Below are positions 22,452 through 34,747 of a DNA stretch of 64,000 nucleotides, one piece after another. The stretch is from Mycogone perniciosa (Eukaryota > Ascomycota > Sordariomycetes > Hypocreales > Hypocreaceae): NCBI GenBank assembly GCA_025331125.1, contig JAOALB010000050.1:62001-126000 (forward strand), read 5' to 3'. Both the position numbers and the translations under genes were made by a program. The first letter of the stretch is position 1. Every line of letters begins with the position of its first letter. The notes under the pieces are model-generated. The model made no database searches, had not been told where the DNA came from, and saw only the letters and a program-made list of their open reading frames with translations.

Positions 22452-24414
22452 CATGGGGAAGAGAGGAATTGTCCCGGAGGCTCCCCTATGTCTCCATATC
22501 GCGTATACGGAAAAACAAACCCAGCTCTGGAAGCTTGTTTGAGGAACTGGATGCAGAGTAAGCGGTGGGTAAGAAAATAGAATCGCGTGGTTCTTTACGC
22601 GCGGCTCCATAGCCTTAAATCCTCGTCTTTGCTTCTTCCCTGTAGGGAGGCAAAAAGATTGGGTGGGCCGTGAAGGCCATGGAGCAATAAGAAACGACAC
22701 TTTCAACGCCTAGGAGAGGAGACCAGTGTCGTTATTTAGGGGGCCAAAAACCTAGGCATTGATTCGCTTATCTGGATTATCCCGATTCCGGGCGTTGAGG
22801 CTGGAGGGAGCAGCTAATTTGTGGAAGATGAGTACGCCCCATGAAAGCGTAGAACTAGTACATAATCGAACTCCGTACTCCGTATTTATTAAAGGATCCC
22901 TGGGTATCAAATGTCTATCGATGGACTTCAATGATTGCCACTGGCTTCAGTAGCCGAGCGCCTAAAAGCACTCTTTCAGGCCAGTTTTATTGTCAACATG
23001 CGGTCTGCTGTGTATTCTCCGATCCGTTCTCGGAGTTACACAAGCATTCTGCCACATGGACATGGTTCTTTTGCCATGGCAGGCCAATTCCCGTGAGATA
23101 AGGTGGAGGCGGACCCTTGAAAGCCACCTGCGAGTTACAGCTTGGCGATGCACGCATCGGCTCAGGTTGCGCTGCGCATGCGATAAAGGCCAGAGCGTTG
23201 CATCGAGAACAAAGAGGGTGAAGTAAAAGCCGCGGGCAGCTTGATGAGCTCCTTGTGTGGAGGTTGAAGTCTATCTACTCGAATGGAGTGTACCTGGAGA
23301 TGCCACTCCGTGGTGCCGTGTCAAACGGTTACGAGTAAGCCACGAATGAAATTGCGTTTGCTCAGGGCAGTCGTTTGTGCCCAGCCGGAGATGTACTCCG
23401 CAGTATGGAGTAGCATGATATTGATCATATAGTACTCTGTACTCCGTAGTAGTATTACTACTCGTACTCCGTATTTGTTCAATGTGTCATGTATTTGACA
23501 CGTCTATTATTTAGCATTCACGGCCAGGATAGAACGATGGCTAATACCACGTACATCCACAAGATTAGGCTGCTGTTGACAGTAAAAGCATCGTCGCGGA
23601 AGATAAACAATAATGAAAGGGCTAGGATACGTTGAAGATATTCTATGCATATGTTGCGTGAGTTGAGCACAAGGCTGGAGAACAAAACGGTTTACTCGTA
23701 CGGAGTACGGAGAAGTACTTCGCAGCATCCCCCATATTAATGCATGGCTTCGAAGAAGGTTCTTTGTTGCAATTTACCAGGCTGTCCGTTTGTCTCGCTT
23801 ATTCTGTCGGTATTTGCCGGTCTTAAACGAGATGCAAGTTCAGGGGGGCTCGTTGACGATGTTTGGGTTCTGGAACCGACCCCATGCCAGGCGTTTTAAT
23901 GCTGCTACGAGTACGGAGTACGGAGCACGGAGTACTACTACTCCATACTCCATACTAGGACCAGCCTTGGAGTCCTGGGTCTTGGGTCTTGGAAGGTTGG
24001 AAGGTTGGAAGCATCCATGCGTGTTCCCAGGAGGCCGGGCGAACATTCCATACTATCGATTCATGAGAAGGGGGAGAAAAAGAAAGCAAAGGATCGTCGT
24101 CGTCTTCTCCTAATACCCGTACTCCGTAGATGGCTAGGGAACAGAAGCAATACGATATTACTACTAGTACTCCGTAGTAATATGTGTCTATTTTCCAGGA
24201 TAGCCCCCTGTTCGCGCTAGTCTCACCCATGTGCCTCTGCCGTCAAGCCGGAATTATGTGTTTGGCGAGAAGTCAGAAGTGTGATGGAAGCACGTGTGGA
24301 ATACGATAATACGGCCTTGAAGACAAGAGAGTACGAGCAGTGGTTATGTGGTAGGATTGACGGTCTGCGAGTGAACCGCCTCGCCAATCTGCATCTAGAG
24401 GGACACCCCGATCA

Positions 24415-24450
<36 letters not shown>
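24415..24450. repeat. TAG trinucleotide microsatellite, about 12 units
   Basis: A pure TAG run is followed directly by a TACGGAGTA copy at 24451–24459. Confidence 0.95.
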
Positions 24451-24452
<2 letters not shown>

Positions 24453-25453
24453 CGGAGTATCGACCACGACGAATACCTGTGATTGCTCATTGTTCATTTA
24501 CGAGTAGTGTTCCTGGTACGTGGCTGACAGTTGCTATCAAGACTGCATCCTAGTGCCCATCTAGCGGGTTCTAACCGATGGATGGTTCATTACTACGGGA
24601 ACCCACCTAATAATGAACGAGTAGTATTATTACTTATTACAAGTGCTTGCACTCTGCTAGGGAGGGATAGTATGTACTCCGTACGAGTCGACGAATAGCA
24701 GCAGCTGTCACAGGAGGCATAGCACGAGCCTGATGTCATTGTTGGTCGTTGATGGCTTCACTCTGAATATATACGGAGTGCCACATGGCCGTATTGATAG
24801 ACAATACGAGGAGATGCATCATATCTGTCAATCAGTCAATCAGTTGCCAAACTCAATCGGACCGGATAGATTGACAGAACAGGCCAGGGCGCTCGACTCG
24901 TATGGCAGCCACAGACAAGCATCTGATATGGAGCCCTTCTCAGGAACAGTGAGCAGACAGACGAAACGCCCGCAAACTCACTGCTACCTACTCCGTACCT
25001 AGGTAGCCTATGTATAGATCATCTGCACCCGGTACAATGCTCCAATCTGGGTGTACGAAGTATCACTCGTACAGGCCTGTACCTCAGTGGGCTGACGGCG
25101 GCTGGAGCTGCCTGATAGCAGCAGCTTAGCGCGGCCAGTGGCTTTTGGCCCAATCAAGCCATCCCTCCACTAACGAAATCGACCACGCTTGCAGGCGTTC
25201 TGCAAGTACTGCTTTTTCTCCTTCGCCGGACGCTACCAGGCCTTATTTACCGTAGATACATTTTTTTGCACCCGCGCGCTGCACAACACCACACCAATAC
25301 CAACACCAATACCTGCGATTGCTCCGTACTCCGTACTCCCCTCCCCTTCTCGCCTCTTGTCCCTCGAGCCGGGGTCGCGTCCCCTTGTCGCGGGTTACTG
25401 GTTATCCATGCGACGGCTCCATAAATTTTCTAATTAAAAAACAGACCGAGAAA

Positions 25454-28360
25454 ATGGCACCAGGCAGCTCGTCGGGGCACGACGACGACGACGCTGTTGC
25501 TGGTGCTGGTGCTGGTGCTGGTGCTGCTGTCGCCAACGTTGCTCCTCAAACCGCCTCTCCTCCAGCTCCAGCTCCAGCTCCAGGCCAAGCTCTAGCTCTA
25601 GCTCTAGCTCCAGCTGCGTCGGACCTCAATCCCAATCCTCCTAATCCTAATCCAAAGCTCGAGGCCTCGGCAGCGTCACCCTCATCCGGCACAACTCCCG
25701 CTGTCGCCGCACCTGCGCCGCCGCAGGAGCAGAAGGAGGACCAGCAGCAGCAACAGCAGCAGCGGCAGCCTCCTCCTCAGCAAAACGGCGACGGTAGGGC
25801 ATCCGAGACCAAGACCGAGCCCGCATCTACGTTCACGTTCACGTCCACGTCCGCGTCCGCGTCCGAGTCCGACATGTCGAATCACCGGCCGGGCCTTCTG
25901 GCTCCGGCACTCCATGGCTTGACCACGAGCTATTCCCCAAGCTCCTCCGCCTCGGCCGGCTATCCTCCTCCAGCTTCCAGCTTGCCAACAACCCAATATG
26001 CCTCGTACTCTACCGTCACGACCGCACCCCAGCCAGGCGATTACCGCATGAGCCCCGTGGGCAGTACCCAGATGTCTCTCCCGAGCATGCGAACGATCGA
26101 TGCCATGTCACAACAGTCTGTGGTTCCGCCCATGCCGCATCATTCCATGTCCATGAGCATGAGTGTGCCTCTAGCAGCGGTTTCGGCAGGTCCTCCGTAC
26201 TACCCCAATCATTCGATGCCTCTACCGTCGAACTACGGACTACCTCAAGACGCTTTGGTCCGGTATCCGCTACCTCACGATCCGCGGTTGGTTAGCCATC
26301 GAGGGCCTAAGAAGGTATGTCTATCACACCGGACTGCGGAAAATCGAGGCATTCAATTGGACCTGGTGGGGGGTTGTTGAAACGCGCTTGGGAACTCTTA
26401 TTGATCGGTTGGTGCTGCAGGAGATCAAGCGTCGTACGAAGACGGGCTGCTTGACATGCCGCAAGCGAAGAATAAAGGTGCGCAGTCATTTATTTCTATC
26501 CGAAAACCCCCATTCGACACTTGGTCGTCTTTTTTGTCTCTATTTCGTGGCGGAACGGGTCTATGCGATCTGTGCAGAGAAGCATCTATCTACACCCAGG
26601 CAGACTGTCAAGTTTGTCAAGACAGATCCAGACCCATATGCACGCTTCGCTCCAGCCCACTTGAGCGCGAGACCCTCTCACCCAAGTGTTTCTTTCTTCT
26701 ATCCACTCACGAATTATCGGCCACCAAACCGCGCTTTCCGCTGGCTGTCTGGGTCTCACCGCCATTGGCACTTGTTTGCTTCCCGTCGTTCTGCCCTCTA
26801 TTTCTATCTTTGGTGTTTCATTTTGCCGCTTTCATCCACTCACCCCGCTTGGTGGCGCTCAATTGACATCCTTCTCTTTGCAGTGTGACGAGACCCATCC
26901 GACCTGTAACAACTGCAGGAAATCGAAGCGCGAATGCTTGGGCTACGATCCAATCTTCAGACAACAAGCAGGCCACCAATCTGGCAATAATATTCAGCCG
27001 ACTGCTGGCAGCCTATCAACATCGGCATCAGCATCAGCATCAGTATCCGCACCATCCTCCACCGTCTCCACGCCGCAGAATACGACTGTCAGCCACGCAC
27101 CCACATCTGCGCCGCGACTGGTCAACTCGTACGGCAGCCAGCCGTCTATGCTCCCCAGCGTCTACCCGTCAAGCTCGGCCACGACTCCAACCTCGATAGC
27201 AGCCTCGCTTCCGCCGAGCACCTCCGCCAGCTACAACAACATATCTCTCCCCGCTGTCACGGCACCCGCTCCACAGCCCCCCCTGAAAGTCGAGCATAAT
27301 TACAACAACTACTCTTCAAGCATCGACCCCGCAGCCCGGCAGCTGCCCTCCCCCGTTGGTTCAAGCCATCACGACCAGAAGCCGATTTCTGACAATTATC
27401 TCAGAGGTGGCGTTCCCCTTCGCTGATTCGTTTTCCTGCGTTATTTCGTATCAACCAGAACGTCCGCTCACACATCTTCGTACAGCCAAGAAAATGAAGA
27501 TCAACGAAATTATAGATCTGCTGGGTCCCCCGGCACCCGCCCAGCAGATCAGCCATACCGAGGAAACGTTCAACGAGATCACAAAGGTTTACCACGAAAT
27601 GTACGCCGGTGGCCTGAGCGCCTTCTTCGAAACGAGCTGGTATTATTTCACCGAGAACGGCAAGATGACGTTTCCCAAGGACGCCAATCTCATCGAGCAC
27701 ATGGCCACGTTTCTCAAGATTTTAGAAGGTGTCAAGGCGAACGACCATACTCAAATGGCTTATTCTGGTGTACTAGAAACAAAGATTGTGTGGGAGTTGG
27801 CATGTACCGCGTATCAGACTCCCGAGAGGATGGTCAACGCCATGCGCCTGACCTTGCCCCCTGACAACGACCCTACTGAGGCGAGGAACCGACTGCAGGT
27901 GGTTGAAGCACTGCTTTGCGGGGACTATCTACAAAATAACCCACTCTCTCCGCCTGTGGCCGACGGCGACCACCATCGCATTCGCCAGTTTGACTTCTGG
28001 TACAGCCTGGCCGAGTTTGTTCGCAGGCGAGAAAACCCGAATGCCCCGGCAACTGTGAAGATGCGAGAGGATGTCCTGAGCCGAATGCGGCATCTTCTTG
28101 ATGGGCGGGAAAATCGGGATGTCCTCTACTCTATTGCTGTGGTCCGAGAATTGGCGCCGAACTTTGAGCCTGGTTATGGAAGTACGATCCCCCAGCATTT
28201 GGACGAGTCGGACCCGAAGAACAGGCTAGCTGTTGCCTCCAAGTTTATTCTCGACGAGTCACAGGTCACTGGTGGAACCACGAACGTTGTCCGCCGGTTT
28301 AGTGATATTGCATCGCGAGCATTTGTCAATCCAGGCGTCAATGTGATTAGGAGAGTATGA
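25454..28360 (+). CDS. Zn2Cys6 fungal transcription factor with long low-complexity N-terminus
   Basis: Four exons (25454–26314, 26421–26477, 26884–27406, 27486–28360) join in frame to 771 residues. The first 287 residues are low-complexity: a GAGAGAG run, Ala/Pro repeats and a Gln tract, as in activation domains. Exon 2 is only 19 codons and carries the first half of the zinc cluster (KTGCLTCRKRRIK). Exon 3 starts at the third cysteine (CDETHPTCNNCRKSKRECLG), so the binuclear cluster is split by a 406-base intron, long for this genome. A Ser/Thr/Pro linker leads to a C-terminal helical region (KMKINEIIDLLG onward) that probably senses or regulates. Target genes are unknown. Confidence 0.9.
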
Positions 28361-29163
28361 GTCGTCATGAAGCATTGCTTCCCTATGTATCTCGAACAGA
28401 TGGCTCCTTCGATACCAGACAGTTTCCCCCCATTTCGACACAGGCGTTTCTTCCCTTTCCCCTATGTTTATTTGTTTTGTCCCAGTTTATAGGTCAGTCT
28501 GCATCAAGTTGGCAGGTTAGTGAGACGATACAGCCTTACCATGTGGATGGAAAGCGCTGCGACGCATCAGTACCATCTCCTTTGTCATTGCATCATCCGG
28601 CAGGCGTGGCGGGGCTTTACCAAAAAAAGTTTCTTTTTTCTCAAGTATTTCGACGGCGTTGGCATACTGGAGGGGATGGCTTGGGAAGGGGGAGAGGGCA
28701 AGCATTCACATGCTTTTTGATTTTCCTCGCACTTGCATTCACCGGCTCAGGCGTTATCAAATTTCCTATCTCGGCCTCACCTTGGCCTGTGTGTATTATT
28801 TCCCTTGTGGTAGAGAGTGGCTCATCAGTGAGGGTGTGGAAGACTGGCCATTTAGCACAAGTTGATTTGGGGAGATCTCTAACAGATCCGGCGAGATGGT
28901 GGGAAGATTGGAGAAACTTAGACCTTGACGGACGTGTGATATTAGACGTGCCGTTTGTGATATTATAACGGTCCTGGGAGGGGATAATAGATGGGCGACA
29001 TATAGTCGCATCCTTCGATTCAACATGTTTATATGGTTCCTAATCCCAATGTGCGGCTTCGTAATGCATGTATTATGGACCCTGTCTATCAGTTCTTTCG
29101 GATGATGGTCTGATTATTGTTTTGTTTTTTCTCAGAAGAAACAGAAAAGGAAAAGAAATATCA
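28361..29163. other. Convergent intergenic stretch
   Basis: This lies between the 3' ends of the Zn2Cys6 gene and the multicopper oxidase gene. A frame on the plus strand (28357–28968) has no domain and I regard it as 3' untranslated or spacer DNA. Confidence 0.5.
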
Positions 29164-31371
29164 TTACTTATCAAACTGCCCAAACCAAATACTATCATCC
29201 GGCCTCATCCCTCTCCCAACACCGTCTAGCTCACACATCCGCCTCATCTGGGGATCAACCGTCCACCCCTTGACCACCTCGCCCCGCACCAGAAACTGCA
29301 TCACCATGCCCGCCTCGGCGTGCCACATGTTATGGCAGTGGAAGGCCCACATCCCCGGGTTATCCAGTACGATGCGGATGACGGCCCAGCCGTAGCCCTC
29401 GATGGTGAGGGTGTCCCGCCGCAGGGGGTTCTCGGTTAGGCCGTGGGAGCGCAGGTAGGACGGGAGGTCGGATGCGGGAGGGGGGTAGCCGCTGTGGCCT
29501 TGGATGAGGACGAAGAATTTGTGGCCGTGGAGGTGGAACGGGTGAGCGCCGTCGTCGAAGTTGTTGATGGCGAGGTCGATGGTGCGGATGCCGTGTGTTT
29601 GGACGACGAGTTCCTTGTCGGGTTGGAAGGTGAGGTTGTTGATGGTGAGGGCAGAGGAGGAGGTGGAGGTGGAAGATGTTTCGGGGGAGGTGTCGAGGAA
29701 GCGGTATAAAGAGGGGTGAGTGGTGTTGTGGTGCCAGGTAGAGTCGTTGAAGAAGCCGCGGGAGAGACGCCATGCACCGATCATGAAGTTTGCGTGCAGG
29801 AAAACAAAGTCGTCTGCCGGGGGTGCGGACATGGGGACGACGGGGTGTAAGGCGGAGGTGTTGAGGTCCCGGCATATGACCTCGATGGCTTCGGGCCATT
29901 CGTGGCTGGTTGGCTCCTTGGACGAGGCTTTGGGGGGTGTGGAGGAGGAGTCCGAGGAGGTGGTGTATCGGATGATGCCCCTGAGCTCGGGTTGCAGGAA
30001 GGGGTTCTTGGTGGTGAAGCAGTGGGTGACCATGCGGGCTCTCATCCAGAAGGTGTCTGTGGCGGTGACGTTGGTTTCTAGGATGATGCTGTACCGCTGG
30101 GCGGGCAGGATATTGAGGCGATGAAAGGGTTCTGGGTGGACGTCTGTGCCGTCGACTTCGGTAACGTAGAAGGGGTGTTCATCGAACTGGATTTGGAACT
30201 CGGCAAAGGCGCCGACGTTGATGATTCGTAGCCGATGGCGCTGACCGGCGACGAGATCAAAGACAGGCGTCGAGACATTGGCGGCATCGCAGTCCCATCC
30301 TGGAAAATCCTTACAGTCTCGCACGCCTCGACCGTTGATGAGGGCGTTGTCTGGGACCGGCTCGCTGTTTTCCATATCCGGCTTGAGATAGTCCATCAGC
30401 AGCTCGGACGTCAGGTTGTGGTAGTGGTCTTGGACCATGACGACCCTGTCGGTAGCATATTCCAGCTTCTGCAGGATGCGTTCGTCCTTGGAGTGGATGA
30501 CAACAGGTCCAAGCAGGCCGTCGGATGCCTGGGCGCTATGGTGAGCGTGGTACCAGTACGTGCCAGACTGGTGCTGGATCTGAAACGTATAGGTAAAGGT
30601 TGAGTTGGGAGCGATAGGGCATTGAGTGATGCCCACAGCACCGTCCATGAAGTTGGTGCCGTTCTGGAAAAGGCCGTGGAAGTGAATGGATGTGGCATTG
30701 ATGGCTTTGTTTTCTACGTGGACGATGATGGTGTCGCCCTCGTTGCACTCAACCAGAGGACCGGGGTACTGGTTGTTGATGAGAATCATGGGGCGGTAGA
30801 CGCCATCTGGATTGAGACGTCCGTCGAGAATCGTCCAGTGGTACTCCCTGGTGGTGGGAGCAGCGTGGAGATCCCAGGACGGGTCCAGGACATACTGGGA
30901 GACATCTCTGAGGTGGGGGATGCTTGGTATTTCCTCGTTGTGATGGACGACAGGGGAAGCTGGGCTGTCACCTTGTTCTGATCCCGGCTTCGGGGTCTGA
31001 TGGCCGTGCTCGTCATTACTACCGCTAACACCTTGGCCACCAGGTGCTGCGGACGGCGACAGGAGGCCCAGGGGTAGGGCGGACAGTGCCAGGACAGAGA
31101 GGACAACAACCAAGAGGAAGAGGCTCAGTTTCCAGAAGGGCCGGGTGTGGGTCCGGGTGCCGTGGCCGTCCCGGAGCTGATGCCGAGGAGGCCTCGGACT
31201 CGGGCTCGGAAGGTCTGCAGGCGCGGGGATAAAGGGCTGCTGTTCATCAGACTCCCGAGATTCTCCATCCTCGGGATGCGGCCCAGGCGTGTCCATTGCG
31301 CTCAGCTGTGATTCCTGAGAAGAGTCATGAGTAGCCTGCCGGTTCAATTGACCATTGCCGTGGCGCTGCAT
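29164..31371 (-). CDS. Multicopper oxidase with N-terminal membrane anchor
   Basis: A single exon encodes 735 residues. A charged N-terminal tail of about 78 residues precedes one hydrophobic span at about 79–104, so the protein should be type II with its catalytic part outside the cytosol. All four copper motifs are present: HFHG at 230, WYHAHHS near 273–279, HPFHLHGHKFF in the third cupredoxin domain, and HCHNMWHAEAGM starting at 678. Met689 sits at the axial type-1 copper position, as in some ferroxidases and lower-potential laccases. Several NxS/T sites occur in the outer domain. Fet3 ferroxidases instead have a C-terminal anchor, so I call this laccase-like. A CCC1/VIT1-family transporter gene lies 3.4 kb away. 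Substrate is not predictable from sequence. Confidence 0.92.
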   Translation of the reverse strand: MQRHGNGQLNRQATHDSSQESQLSAMDTPGPHPEDGESRESDEQQPFIPAPADLPSPSPRPPRHQLRDGHGTRTHTRPFWKLSLFLLVVVLSVLALSALPLGLLSPSAAPGGQGVSGSNDEHGHQTPKPGSEQGDSPASPVVHHNEEIPSIPHLRDVSQYVLDPSWDLHAAPTTREYHWTILDGRLNPDGVYRPMILINNQYPGPLVECNEGDTIIVHVENKAINATSIHFHGLFQNGTNFMDGAVGITQCPIAPNSTFTYTFQIQHQSGTYWYHAHHSAQASDGLLGPVVIHSKDERILQKLEYATDRVVMVQDHYHNLTSELLMDYLKPDMENSEPVPDNALINGRGVRDCKDFPGWDCDAANVSTPVFDLVAGQRHRLRIINVGAFAEFQIQFDEHPFYVTEVDGTDVHPEPFHRLNILPAQRYSIILETNVTATDTFWMRARMVTHCFTTKNPFLQPELRGIIRYTTSSDSSSTPPKASSKEPTSHEWPEAIEVICRDLNTSALHPVVPMSAPPADDFVFLHANFMIGAWRLSRGFFNDSTWHHNTTHPSLYRFLDTSPETSSTSTSSSALTINNLTFQPDKELVVQTHGIRTIDLAINNFDDGAHPFHLHGHKFFVLIQGHSGYPPPASDLPSYLRSHGLTENPLRRDTLTIEGYGWAVIRIVLDNPGMWAFHCHNMWHAEAGMVMQFLVRGEVVKGWTVDPQMRRMCELDGVGRGMRPDDSIWFGQFDK

Positions 31372-32305
31372 GCTCGTTGCATGGTCACCGAGACGAGGCG
31401 AAATCTACAGCAGACTCCTTACCAACAAACACACAGCACCCAATTGGCCGGGTACCCGCAGAGCTGCGTGTGCTGGCAAAAGAAAGATTGGGGGAGCTCG
31501 GTGTCGAAATAGGGTTGTGTGGAAGAATCAGGAAGAATCCACGGAAGAAGCTACCTATGTTAGGTATCGTGTTTCTGGGAGCGTGACAGCTGCTGACGAT
31601 GCGATTGGCTAGCGAGCGGACTGTTCAGTTGCTTCATTCAACGGCGTACATATATGTACGAGTATGTATAGTGTTGGGAGCTTATCGCCTGGAGGAAGAG
31701 CTTCGAAAGGCCCAAAGAGGCTCAAAGAGGCAGTGCTATCCGAGACGCATTCCGGCGCGAAAGACGGCTCCGGATAAGACGGCACACGACACTTTTCTTC
31801 ACGGCCCTCTTGGCGCCTCTGACGGCTCCCACGTGCGGATGACTGCTTTGGGGACCTGCATATGCAAATCCCGGATCCATAAATCCAATCCGTTCTAGGG
31901 ACTGAAGCAGCTACGGGCCTTTAGACTATATATTAGACAATACGAAAGAGTGCTCCGTAGCGTACTTTATATCCGAGCATTAGACTGTGAGGTGAGCTCT
32001 GTAGACCGTCCTCAGACCGGCGATGCCCGGACTGGACCCGTAGTTTGCTTGGTCGGCGAATGAATACAACCTGGTTAGTAAAAAAAAGTTCCAGATTCGA
32101 GACAATGGCGTATGCGGGCAGGACGCACATGTACTCGCTCGCACATGGTGGACAGGCAAACAGCATGGGTTGGTTGGGACGGGCGGGATTTGGATGCTTT
32201 ATTAAACATATGTAAGCCCCTCCTCTGCATCTGGACTCTCGACTCTCGACTCTCGACTCTCGACTCTTCAGGGCCACTCTCTCAGCATAATACAGAGCCT
32301 AGAAG
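31372..32305. promoter_or_regulatory. Divergent promoter region, multicopper oxidase / acid phosphatase
   Basis: The spacer separates two genes that point away from each other. It contains a GACTCTC tandem repeat (32234–32267) directly upstream of the phosphatase start. No supported gene lies within. Confidence 0.55.
32234..32267. repeat. GACTCTC heptamer tandem repeat
   Basis: Four perfect heptamers plus a partial fifth end 38 bp before the phosphatase start codon, so they probably lie in its 5' leader or core promoter. Confidence 0.9.
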
Positions 32306-33706
32306 ATGCTGTTCCAAGCCGCCTCTCTGCTGGCCGCCGCCGGTCTGGCTGCTGGTAGCCCTTGCAAGCCGTCCTCCTCCAGTGCTTCGCATTCTGCTTC
32401 CCATTCTGCTTCCCATTCTGCTTCCAGCACCTCGACTGCGTGGGAGACGGTTTACACGGCTACTGGCACTGCTGCCGTTGCTTCGGCTGCTGCCACGGCT
32501 CTGACGAACAGCCCGACCAGCCATGTCAAGGGCAAGGCCTTTGATCGCTTTGTGGTTATCTACTTTGAGAACCAGAACTACGACAAGGCCGATGGCGACC
32601 GTAAGCTCTCTCCCTCTCTCTCTGTCTCTCAATAAAGTCTACTTCATGATGATAGCAAAGGCTAACCAGTAGTAACAGCCAACTTCACCTACTTCGCCAA
32701 AAAGGGCGTCAAGTTGACCAACTATTTCGGCGTCACGCATCCCTCGCAGCCCAACTACCTCGCGGCCATTGCCGGCGACTATTTTGGCATGCAGAACGAT
32801 GACTTCTTTGGCACCGACCTGAACGTGTCGACCGTCGTCGACCTGCTCGAGGAGCGCGGCATCTCCTGGGGCCACTACCAGGAGGACATGCCCTACTCCG
32901 GCTTCGAGGGCATCAAATGGGTCAACCAGCAGACGGGCGCCAACGACTACGTGCGCAAGCACAACCCGGTCATCCTCACCAACAGCGTCACGCACTCCGA
33001 GCACCGCCTCTCGCTGGTCAAGAACCTGTCCATGATCGACACCTCGCGCTCCATGTTCCACAAGGACCTCAAGGCCAACAAGCTGCCGCAGTGGATGTTC
33101 ATCACGCCCAACATGACCTCGGACGGCCACGACACCAACGTCGGCGTGGCTGGCCAGTGGTGCCGCAAGTTCCTCGACCCGCTGCTCACGGACAAGCACT
33201 TCATGCAGAACACGCTGGTGCTCCTCACCTGGGACGAGAACGAGACGTACGCCTGGCGCAACCAGATCATGGGCATCCTGCTGGGCGATGCCGTGCCCAA
33301 GCACCTCATCGGTACCTCGGACAACAACTTCTACAACCACTACTCGGAGATTGCCACGGTCCAGGCCAACTGGAACCTGCACACGCTGGGCCGCTGGGAC
33401 GTCGGCGCCAACGTCTTCGACTGGGTGGCCAAGAAGACAGGCGACCGTCTGCGCAAGTGGTCGTCGAAGCAGAAGCTCGACAGCTACTTCTGGAACTTGT
33501 CGTATGCGGGCATCTTCAACGAGGACGGCGGCAACCACCGCTACCCTGCGCCCAACCTGAAGCTCGACCACAGCTTCTCTGGCCGTCGCATCTTGCCGTC
33601 CATCATCAAGACCTGGCAGCACAGCGATGCGCCTACGTACTACGAGGACACCATTGAGCTGCCTGATGGGCTGCACCCTCCCAAGGGCTACACGCCTCCC
33701 AACTAG
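32306..33706 (+). CDS. Secreted acid phosphatase (phosphoesterase family, PF04185-like)
   Basis: Two exons (32306–32600 and 32679–33706) join in frame to 440 residues. The N-terminus MLFQAASLLAAAGLAAGSPC is a signal peptide. A Ser-rich linker follows with a tandem SASH repeat at about residues 27–40. The catalytic domain opens with FVVIYFENQNYDKADGD, which contributes metal ligands. It continues with FGVTHPSQPNYLAAIAGD, GHDTNVGVAGQW and LLTWDENETYAW, all typical of fungal phosphate-repressible acid phosphatases. Several NxS/T sequons fit a secreted glycoprotein. In fungi such enzymes free inorganic phosphate outside the cell and are often induced by phosphate shortage. No phosphate-response element was confirmed here. 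Confidence 0.92.
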
Positions 33707-34747
33707 ATTTTTTTTTACGATGATTACGAGTATTAGGGGGGGAGGGGGCAGTGATGGTGCATTCATGGTGCACACTTTTTTGTATATATATTATACAGTA
33801 TTTTGTTGTTTGTTTGTTGGTTTGTTTCAGGGTTGTTTGCTCCAGGGCGGTCTTGGCCATCGGGTAAATCGGCTTGGCGGACGCCACCTCCGGCAGTTAG
33901 TTACTATTAGTGTTTAGCCTTATCTGTATGCGTATATATATGGATGAATGCACTACTCGTACTACTACTACTACTACTATTACTGCTACCGATTTCTTCG
34001 TCTTCCCATATTTATGATTTATTCTCTAATATACAATGTAAATTCACAACATTCAGCAGAAAACACTTTGCCGGAGTTCCCCGCCAAGGACGATGCATAT
34101 GCATTCTCACAAGCCCTATTATGGAGCAGTACTCCGTATTCTCCTCCACCCTTGACCCTGGCCCCCCTGTCCACTCCCCCCTGTCCGTCTCCATCATTCT
34201 CCGCCCAAATCAGCGTCCTTGCATTCTTAAGCAAAAATTCACACACGTGGGGCTGTGGGCGAGCACCTGCTTCAACCCGCATCCCTCAGTGGTCAGTTTT
34301 TTTTCTCCCTCTCTTTATTCTTGTGAAACGCCGCTCGCAATGACATCGGCCGACTTCCGAGCGCGGACACATACATAAGTACCCCGTAGTACAAGACGAT
34401 TGGGAGAGGGCAAGGGAGTGGCTTCATGCAGGAAACTGCGTGCTCGTACTCGTAGTATCAGTGGATCTTCGGTGTCCGTGTCTGGGTTGGCCCTTTTGTT
34501 GTGCCCGGTCAGACTGCGCGAGATGCAAGGAAGAGGGTCGAGTGATGCGTGGAGCGATGTAACCTCGGAATCGGGCACTGGACCTCGTGCGTCTATCTAT
34601 CATCTGTTTGCTATTTGGGTGTCATCAACTCGGTGACGGAGGCTTCATTGCCGCTGCAAACTAACATTGACGGCTCATCTTCATCGCCATCGCCTTTCCA
34701 CAGCCTCTCTCCTGTAGGTTCAAGGCATTCATCACCAAGATTCAGCC
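33707..34747. other. Intergenic stretch with a TAC-type repeat
   Basis: No supported gene. A short ACT/TAC tract lies at about 33960–33980 and a TACTCCGTA copy at 34130–34138. The right end is the promoter of the CCC1/VIT1-family gene. Confidence 0.5.

Larger units (their letters stand above)
22068..25453. other. Gene-free 3.4 kb with satellite-like and simple repeats
   Basis: No frame here has a domain or a believable exon chain. The stretch contains a five-copy tandem repeat (22236–22451), a TAG microsatellite (24415–24450) and at least 11 copies of TACTCCGTA or its reverse complement between 22.8 and 25.4 kb. The final 250 bp are the leader of the Zn2Cys6 gene. Confidence 0.6.

Noticed and set aside
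22068..25453. Possible CRISPR-like array from the repeats in this stretch
   Set aside because: Units are diverged, contiguous and without unique spacers, and the genome is eukaryotic. It is a minisatellite.
28357..28968. 203-codon plus-strand frame after the Zn2Cys6 gene
   Set aside because: It overlaps the stop codon of that gene, has no domain and fits 3' untranslated DNA.
29164..31371. Fet3-type ferroxidase as the name for the multicopper oxidase
   Set aside because: Fet3 has a C-terminal anchor, whereas this protein has an N-terminal one. Substrate cannot be settled, so I kept the family name.
32639..33775. 378-codon minus-strand frame
   Set aside because: It is a shadow of the acid phosphatase coding strand in GC-rich codons. 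The plus strand carries the conserved catalytic motifs.
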